Shown: piece by piece, positions 6,445-10,522 of the stretch | How the letters are laid out: every line of letters starts with the position of its first letter | Numbering within the stretch: position 1 is the first letter of the stretch | NCBI GenBank assembly: GCA_021780585.1 | Contig: JAJXYM010000060.1 | Span: 1 to 10,522 of the forward strand | Direction: 5' to 3' | Source: Deltaproteobacteria bacterium | GTDB taxonomy: Bacteria; Desulfobacterota; Binatia; Binatales; Binataceae | DNA length: 10,522 nt | Translations under genes and position numbers: made by a program | Notes under the pieces: model-generated | The model's database searches: none | Seen by the model: only the letters and a program-made list of their open reading frames with translations | What the model was told of the DNA's origin: nothing

Positions 6445-7506
6445 GTGAACGATACGGAATTCGCAATCCGACAGAGGACAAACCGAACGAATTCACAGCC
6501 ATCGAACCAGGACTCGCTCGAACTCCACTTCGACGACCATCGTCTGTTCACCGAGCTGCTGGGGCAGCACGACGCGCATCTCCGCACGATCGAGCAGGCG
6601 CTTGAGGTGCGCATCGGCGTCAGCGGCAGCACTCTCAAAATCACCGGCGGCCATGAGGAGCAGGCGCTGGCGGGCAAGCTGCTCGGCGAACTCTATGATC
6701 TGCTCAAGCGCGGCTATCCGATCTATTCCGGCGACGTCGAATATTCGATGCGGATTTTGCGCGCCGACCATGACGCCGATCTCAAGGATATCTTCCTCGA
6801 CCAGGTCTACATCTCGGCGCATAAGCGGATCATCTCGCCGAAGAGCCTGAACCAGAAAGCTTACGTCGAGGCGATTCGCCGCCACGATATCGTCTTCGGC
6901 ATCGGACCCGCGGGCACCGGCAAGACCTATCTCGCGATGGCGATGGCGCTTGCGGCGCTGATGAAGAACCAGGTGACGCGGATGGTGCTGTGCCGACCGG
7001 CGGTCGAGGCCGGCGAGAAACTCGGCTTTTTGCCCGGCGACCTCGCCGAGAAGGTGAATCCGTACCTGCGCCCGCTCTATGACGCGCTGCATGACATGGT
7101 CGATTTCGATCGCGCGCGCCGGATGCTCGAGCGCGGCACAATCGAAGTCGCTCCGCTCGCCTTCATGCGCGGCCGCACGCTCAACGATTCCTTCATCATC
7201 CTCGACGAGGCGCAGAACACCACCTCCGAGCAGATGAAGATGTTCCTGACGCGGCTCGGCTATGGCTCGAAGGCGGTGATCACCGGCGACGTGACCCAGA
7301 TCGATCTGCCGAGCGGCAAGCTGTCGGGCCTCAAGGAGGCGCGCACCGTGCTCGCCAACACCCCCGGCATCAGCTTTGTCCATTTCAACGAGCGCGACGT
7401 CGTGCGCCATCGTCTGGTGCAGACGGTAATCACGGCCTACGAATCGTTCAGCAGCGGCGCGGCGTTCGACGAAACGCCGATTGGCGCCAAATCATCCAGC
7501 AATTAG
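6445..7506 (+). CDS. phoH: PhoH-like family ATPase
   Basis: A cytoplasmic P-loop ATPase of 353 aa, related to E. coli YbeZ. The family is linked to RNA metabolism and functions with YbeY; its exact reaction is not settled. Walker A GPAGTGKT is at residues 154-161 and Walker B FIILDEAQN at 250-258 (D254, E255). The characteristic PhoH stretch APLAFMRGRTLND lies just before Walker B, followed by QMKMFLTRLGYGSKAVITGD and VRHRLVQTVI. The N-terminal 150 residues include the LEVRIGVSGSTLKITGG region, typical of the small N-terminal domain. The start is GTG 6445, with only a weak purine stretch upstream. The first 24 residues are polar and low in conservation, so a slightly later start is possible. 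It is the first gene of the operon; ybeY starts 2 bp after its stop, implying translational coupling. Confidence 0.95.
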   Translation: MNDTEFAIRQRTNRTNSQPSNQDSLELHFDDHRLFTELLGQHDAHLRTIEQALEVRIGVSGSTLKITGGHEEQALAGKLLGELYDLLKRGYPIYSGDVEYSMRILRADHDADLKDIFLDQVYISAHKRIISPKSLNQKAYVEAIRRHDIVFGIGPAGTGKTYLAMAMALAALMKNQVTRMVLCRPAVEAGEKLGFLPGDLAEKVNPYLRPLYDALHDMVDFDRARRMLERGTIEVAPLAFMRGRTLNDSFIILDEAQNTTSEQMKMFLTRLGYGSKAVITGDVTQIDLPSGKLSGLKEARTVLANTPGISFVHFNERDVVRHRLVQTVITAYESFSSGAAFDETPIGAKSSSN

Positions 7507-7508
7507 CC

Positions 7509-8102
7509 GTGGCGGTCGAAATCGACTGCCGAACAGTCAAGGCCCGGCCGGTGATGCGGGCGCTCAAGGCCGACGCGGTCGCGCTGATGCGCGCGCTTGA
7601 TCTGCCGCGCGCGGAACTGTCGCTGACGGTGGTGACCGATCGCGCGATCCGGCGACTGAATCGCGATTTCCGCGGCAAGGATCGCGCCACCGACGTGCTC
7701 TCGTTTCCGCAATTCGACCACGGCGCGCTGCCCTGGGGCGCGGCGAATTCCACGGGCGAAGCCATCGCCGGCCACGCGCCGCTCCCGCTCGGCGATATCG
7801 TCATCTCGTGCGAAACCGCGACCCGTCAGGCGCGCGAATTGGGCATCGGCCTCGACGCGCGAATCCGCACGCTGCTGATCCACGGACTGCTCCATCTGCT
7901 GGGCTATGACCATGAACGGTCGGAGGCCGAGGCGCGCCGGATGTTCGCGCGGGAGCATGAACTGGCCGCGATCCTTGCCGGCGGCGCGCCGACCAAATCC
8001 GCCTCGGCGGCCGTGCGATGGTCGCCGGCGGCGATGCCGCCGCGGCGTCGCGCGGGGCGGTCCGCTCCGCGCGACCGCGCCGCCAATCCGGCCGCGCGAT
8101 GA
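7509..8102 (+). CDS. ybeY: Endoribonuclease YbeY
   Basis: A zinc-dependent endoribonuclease involved in 16S rRNA 3'-end maturation and ribosome quality control. The signature HGLLHLLGYDH is at residues 125-135, supplying zinc ligands H125, H129 and H135. Upstream, LNRDFRGKDRATDVLSFP and LGDIVIS are the other conserved blocks. The start is GTG 7509, 2 bp after the phoH stop, with no independent ribosome binding site other than sequence within phoH. At 197 aa it is longer than the usual 150-170 aa. Residues 158-197 form an Ala/Pro/Arg-rich tail with eight arginines, probably disordered and possibly RNA-binding (inference). The phoH-ybeY pairing is widespread and supports both calls. Confidence 0.95.
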   Translation: MAVEIDCRTVKARPVMRALKADAVALMRALDLPRAELSLTVVTDRAIRRLNRDFRGKDRATDVLSFPQFDHGALPWGAANSTGEAIAGHAPLPLGDIVISCETATRQARELGIGLDARIRTLLIHGLLHLLGYDHERSEAEARRMFAREHELAAILAGGAPTKSASAAVRWSPAAMPPRRRAGRSAPRDRAANPAAR

Positions 8103-8121
8103 ATCCTGAAGGCGTGTCGGG

Positions 8122-8709
8122 ATGCGTCGGAGCGCGCCGATGAGTCGCGGACCAACCATGCCGGCCGGCGCGGGCGCCGCGGCGGGCTGGCCCGCGATCG
8201 CCCATTTCACCCGCGCGGCGGGCGGCGCGCGCGCGCTCGACAACCTGATTTCGATCTTGCGCGCGGGCGCGATTCGCGCGTCCGCCCGGATGGTGCGCGG
8301 CGGCCGTCCCGTGGTCTGCCTGTGCGATGCGCCGGTCGGCGAATTGCGGCGGATTCTGGCGCGCGCGAACCGCAAACGCTACGAACCCTTCGGCGTCGCG
8401 GTCGAGAAACGCTATGCTTTCCGGATGGGCGCGCGGCCCGCGCTCTATATGCCGTGGAGCGAGGCCGAACGCCTGCTGATAGCCGAGGAATGGTGGCGCG
8501 TGGTGACGATCGAGCTGGCGAGCGAACCGCCGATTGACTGGAGCTTCGAGCGCGAATGGCGCGTCGCCGGCGATCTGCCGCTCGTGCCCGCCGCGACCGT
8601 CGCGCTGGTCGAAACCTGGCGTGACGCCGACGAAATCTACGACGCTTTCGACGGGCGTCCGCCGTGCGCCGGCGTGATGCCGATCGATGAAATGATCGGT
8701 CCAGCCTGA
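8122..8709 (+). CDS. Uncharacterised protein, possible ADP-ribosyltransferase-fold / AbiGi-like
   Basis: A 195-aa protein I do not recognise with certainty. Numbered from ATG 8122, the order of features is HFT (28-30), NLISILRAGAI (41-51), a buried CLCDAP strand (66-71), FGVAVEK (90-96), PALYMP (106-111) and FEREWR (142-147). This order of His-x-Thr, Asn-Leu-x-x-Ile-Leu, Tyr-containing strand and late Glu-Arg-Glu resembles proteins such as DarT, AbiGi and DUF2971-type families, where H, Y and E can line an NAD pocket. That link is inference. No signal peptide or membrane segment is evident. Starts at ATG 8122 (gaagg at 8108-8112), 8140 (ggag at 8129-8132) and 8158 are all possible; the conserved part begins near residue 24. 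It is 19 bp after ybeY and 2 bp before lnt, so it is part of the operon. Confidence 0.8.
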   Translation: MRRSAPMSRGPTMPAGAGAAAGWPAIAHFTRAAGGARALDNLISILRAGAIRASARMVRGGRPVVCLCDAPVGELRRILARANRKRYEPFGVAVEKRYAFRMGARPALYMPWSEAERLLIAEEWWRVVTIELASEPPIDWSFEREWRVAGDLPLVPAATVALVETWRDADEIYDAFDGRPPCAGVMPIDEMIGPA

Positions 8710-8711
8710 CC

Positions 8712-10331
8712 ATGCCGCATAGTTTTCGCATGCGCGCGGCCCTTGCCGTCCTGAGCGGGCTCGTGCTGGCGCTCGCTTTTCCGCGCTTCGACGTCAACCT
8801 GATGGCCTGGGTGGCGCTCGTGCCGCTGCTCTCCGCGATCGACGGCGCGCCGCCGCACCGGATGTTCGCGCTCGGATGGTTGCAGGGGTTCGCCTGCAAC
8901 GTCGTCGGGCTCTACTGGATCACGATCACTCTGCACACCTTCGCCGGCGTGCGGATCGAACTGGCCGTGCTGCCGATGCTGCTGCTGGCCGCCGTGGTCG
9001 CGCTCTATACCGGCGCGGCGGTCTGGACGGCGGGCTTCGTCACGACCCGGATCGACGTTCCGATCGTCGTGACCTTTCCGATCGCCTGGACGGCGCTGGA
9101 ATGGGTGCGAACCTATTTTCCGATCGGCTTTCCATGGAATCTGCTCGGTTACGCCGCCTATCGGAATCTCGCGCTGATTCAGTTCGCCGAATTCACCGGA
9201 GTCTATGGAGTGTCGGCGCTGATCGCGCTGTTCAACGTGGTCGTCTACGTCGTCGTCTTTCAGCGCGAGCGCCCGCGCACGCAGGGGATCGCGCTGGCCA
9301 CGCTGAGCGCGCTGGTCGCGGCGGCGTGGGTTTTCGGCGCGGCGCGGCTCGACGAATTGGCGCGGGCGCGGCCGGCGGGAACCATGCGCTTCGCGATGGT
9401 TCAGGGCGACATCCCGCAGTCGCTCAAATGGAATCCGACGTTTCTCGAAACCAGCTTCGACGTCTATGTCGCGCAGAGCGAGGAGGCGGCCCGCCTCGGA
9501 GCCGACCTGACGGTATGGCCGGAAGCGGCCGCCGCGTTCTTCTTCCAGCCGGATAATCGCTATCCCGCCGCTTTCGCCGGCGATGCGAGCTTTCGCCAGC
9601 GGCTATTGAACCTGGCGGCGCAAACCCGCGTGCCGATTCTCTTCGGCGCCCCGGCGCTTGGGGTCGAAGACGGCCGCGTCGGCTTCTACAATCGCGCCTA
9701 CCTGGTCTCGGGCAAGGGCGAGGTCGTCGACTGGTACGATAAAATCCAGCTCGTGCCGTTCGGCGAATATGTGCCGCTGCGGAGCTTGCTCGGCGGTCTC
9801 GTCAACCGCATCGTGAGCGGCTTCGGCGACATGTTCCCGGGTCGGCGGCAAACGATGTTCAATCTGAACGGCGCGAAGCTCGGCGTCCTAATCTGCTACG
9901 AGAGCATCTTTCCCCATCTCGCCAGCGGCGCGGCGCGCCTTGGCGCCAATATCCTCGTCAATATCACCAACGACGCATGGTATGGCGACAGTTCCGCGCC
10001 CTATCAATTGCTCGCGATGGCGGCGATGCGGTCGGTCGAGACCAAGCTGCCGATGGTTCGGGTGGCCAATACCGGCGTCAGCGCGGTGATCGAGCCAAGC
10101 GGCGAAATCGTCGCGCGCACGCCGCTGTTCAAGCGCGGCACGGAGATCGAGCGCGTCGCGTGGCGTCGCGGACGCACCGTCTACGCGATGGTCGGCGACA
10201 TTTTTGCCGAACTGTGCTTCGTTTTGACGATCGTCGGACTGTGGTTCGGAGTGCGCCAACGGCCAGCCGCGCCCACGGAGGTCGTCGAAGCGCCGCCGCT
10301 CCAGGTCGCCAACGGCCGGCCGCGATTGTGA
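8712..10331 (+). CDS. lnt: Apolipoprotein N-acyltransferase
   Basis: An inner-membrane enzyme that adds the third acyl chain to the N-terminal cysteine of lipoproteins, using phospholipid as donor. It has 539 aa, slightly longer than E. coli Lnt (512 aa). Residues 1-220 contain several hydrophobic helices, starting with LAVLSGLVLALAFP. The nitrilase-like domain begins near residue 224 (MRFAMVQGDIPQ). The catalytic triad is E271 (TVWPEAA), K344 (WYDKIQLVPFGEY) and C395 (GVLICYESIFP). The NITNDAWYGDSSAPYQ block follows, and a C-terminal helix spans about 490-515. ATG 8712 lies 2 bp after the previous stop, suggesting translational coupling. The last residues (from about 527, ending VANGRPRL) and the TGA are encoded by the first unit of the downstream tandem repeat, so the natural C-terminus may have been altered by repeat insertion. 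Confidence 0.96.
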   Translation: MPHSFRMRAALAVLSGLVLALAFPRFDVNLMAWVALVPLLSAIDGAPPHRMFALGWLQGFACNVVGLYWITITLHTFAGVRIELAVLPMLLLAAVVALYTGAAVWTAGFVTTRIDVPIVVTFPIAWTALEWVRTYFPIGFPWNLLGYAAYRNLALIQFAEFTGVYGVSALIALFNVVVYVVVFQRERPRTQGIALATLSALVAAAWVFGAARLDELARARPAGTMRFAMVQGDIPQSLKWNPTFLETSFDVYVAQSEEAARLGADLTVWPEAAAAFFFQPDNRYPAAFAGDASFRQRLLNLAAQTRVPILFGAPALGVEDGRVGFYNRAYLVSGKGEVVDWYDKIQLVPFGEYVPLRSLLGGLVNRIVSGFGDMFPGRRQTMFNLNGAKLGVLICYESIFPHLASGAARLGANILVNITNDAWYGDSSAPYQLLAMAAMRSVETKLPMVRVANTGVSAVIEPSGEIVARTPLFKRGTEIERVAWRRGRTVYAMVGDIFAELCFVLTIVGLWFGVRQRPAAPTEVVEAPPLQVANGRPRL

Positions 10332-10354
10332 CTCGAAGGGCATCACCCTTATGG

Positions 10355-10377
10355 ATTGCCGGGTCAAGCCCGGCAAT
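10355..10377. repeat. REP-like palindrome in repeat unit A
   Basis: attgccggg (10355-10363) pairs exactly with cccggcaat (10369-10377) around the loop tcaag, 24 bp after the lnt stop. This matches the REP-type palindrome common between genes in Alphaproteobacteria. It could act as a transcription-end or mRNA-stabilising structure for lnt. A smaller stem, aaggg/ccctt (10336-10340 and 10346-10350), precedes it. Confidence 0.75.
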
Positions 10378-10458
10378 GACGGACAGGGAGCAGCGCCGCC
10401 GCTCCGGGTTCGCCAACGGCCGGCCGCGATTGTGACTCGAAGGGCGTCACCCTTATGG

Positions 10459-10481
10459 ATTGCCGGGTCAAGCCCGGCAAT
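10459..10481. repeat. REP-like palindrome in repeat unit B
   Basis: An exact second copy of the 9-bp-stem palindrome, with arms 10459-10467 and 10473-10481 and the same loop, displaced by 104 bp from the first. Confidence 0.75.
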
Positions 10482-10522
10482 GACGGACAGGGAGCAGCGC
10501 CGCCGCTCCGGGTTCCCAACGG

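Larger units (their letters stand above)
10289..10522. repeat. 104-bp tandem repeat, two full units and a partial third
   Basis: Unit A (10289-10391) and unit B (10392-10495) are nearly identical; unit C starts at 10496 and runs off the window. Differences seen are ccaggtcgcc versus ccgggttcgcc (one substitution plus an inserted t), and catca versus cgtca in a small hairpin loop. Unit C lacks one g relative to B. Each unit carries agcgccgccgctcc, gccaacggccggccgcg and a strong palindrome. The array starts inside lnt and contains its stop codon. The period of 104 was found by matching positions 10311 with 10415 and 10391 with 10495. Confidence 0.9.

Noticed and set aside
10129..10416. Minus-strand 95-aa frame containing VIAGLDPAIH
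   Set aside because: This peptide is a known translation artefact of the REP palindrome, and the rest is antisense to lnt.
10289..10522. CRISPR array
   Set aside because: The units are 104 bp and nearly identical along their whole length, with no repeat/spacer alternation, and no cas gene is present.

Overview
The window comes from a high-GC Gram-negative bacterium. The evidence is an MlaC-type periplasmic lipid-transport protein, an apolipoprotein N-acyltransferase, a lipoprotein-like cytochrome c, and dense Gly/Ala/Arg-rich coding with strong G/C third positions. The lineage cannot be fixed from these genes. PhoH looks closer to deltaproteobacterial-type proteins (Desulfobacterota, Binatota and similar) than to alphaproteobacterial ones. 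The palindrome at the right end, however, resembles a family best known from Alphaproteobacteria. Treat the lineage as open.

Layout. Left part (1-2556): the 3' part of a low-specificity L-threonine aldolase gene, then a classical short-chain dehydrogenase/reductase (SDR) 24 bp downstream and probably co-transcribed. Converging on them is a lone mlaC-like gene, with only 12 bp between the two stop codons. A 221-bp divergent intergenic region (2336-2556) carries candidate promoters for mlaC and for a cationic-amino-acid-type APC permease. Middle (2557-6134): the permease, an iron-type superoxide dismutase (sodB) with a strong ribosome binding site and a hairpin-containing leader, a small monohaem c-type cytochrome with a lipobox-like cysteine, and a second SDR with an NLVGG in place of NNAG. 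These look like separate transcription units.

The 310-bp gap 6135-6444 has no gene. It holds two dispersed-repeat-like elements, an 8-bp-stem hairpin and a good sigma70-type promoter (TTAACA, 17-bp spacer, TAAAAT).

Right part (6445-10331): a tight operon phoH - ybeY - uncharacterised gene - lnt, with gaps of 2, 19 and 2 bp. It joins RNA metabolism and ribosome quality control (PhoH, YbeY) with lipoprotein maturation (Lnt), as in many Gram-negative genomes. The slot often held by a CorC/HlyC-type gene is occupied here by a 195-aa protein. Its motif order (HFT, NLxxIL, CLCDAP, LYMP, EREWR) resembles ADP-ribosyltransferase-fold or AbiGi-like proteins, and it is the most interesting gene in the window.

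The window ends in a tandem 104-bp repeat, each unit with a 9-bp-stem palindrome. The first unit starts inside lnt and supplies its last codons and stop. The octamer GCGATCGC occurs ten times in the window, far more than base composition predicts.
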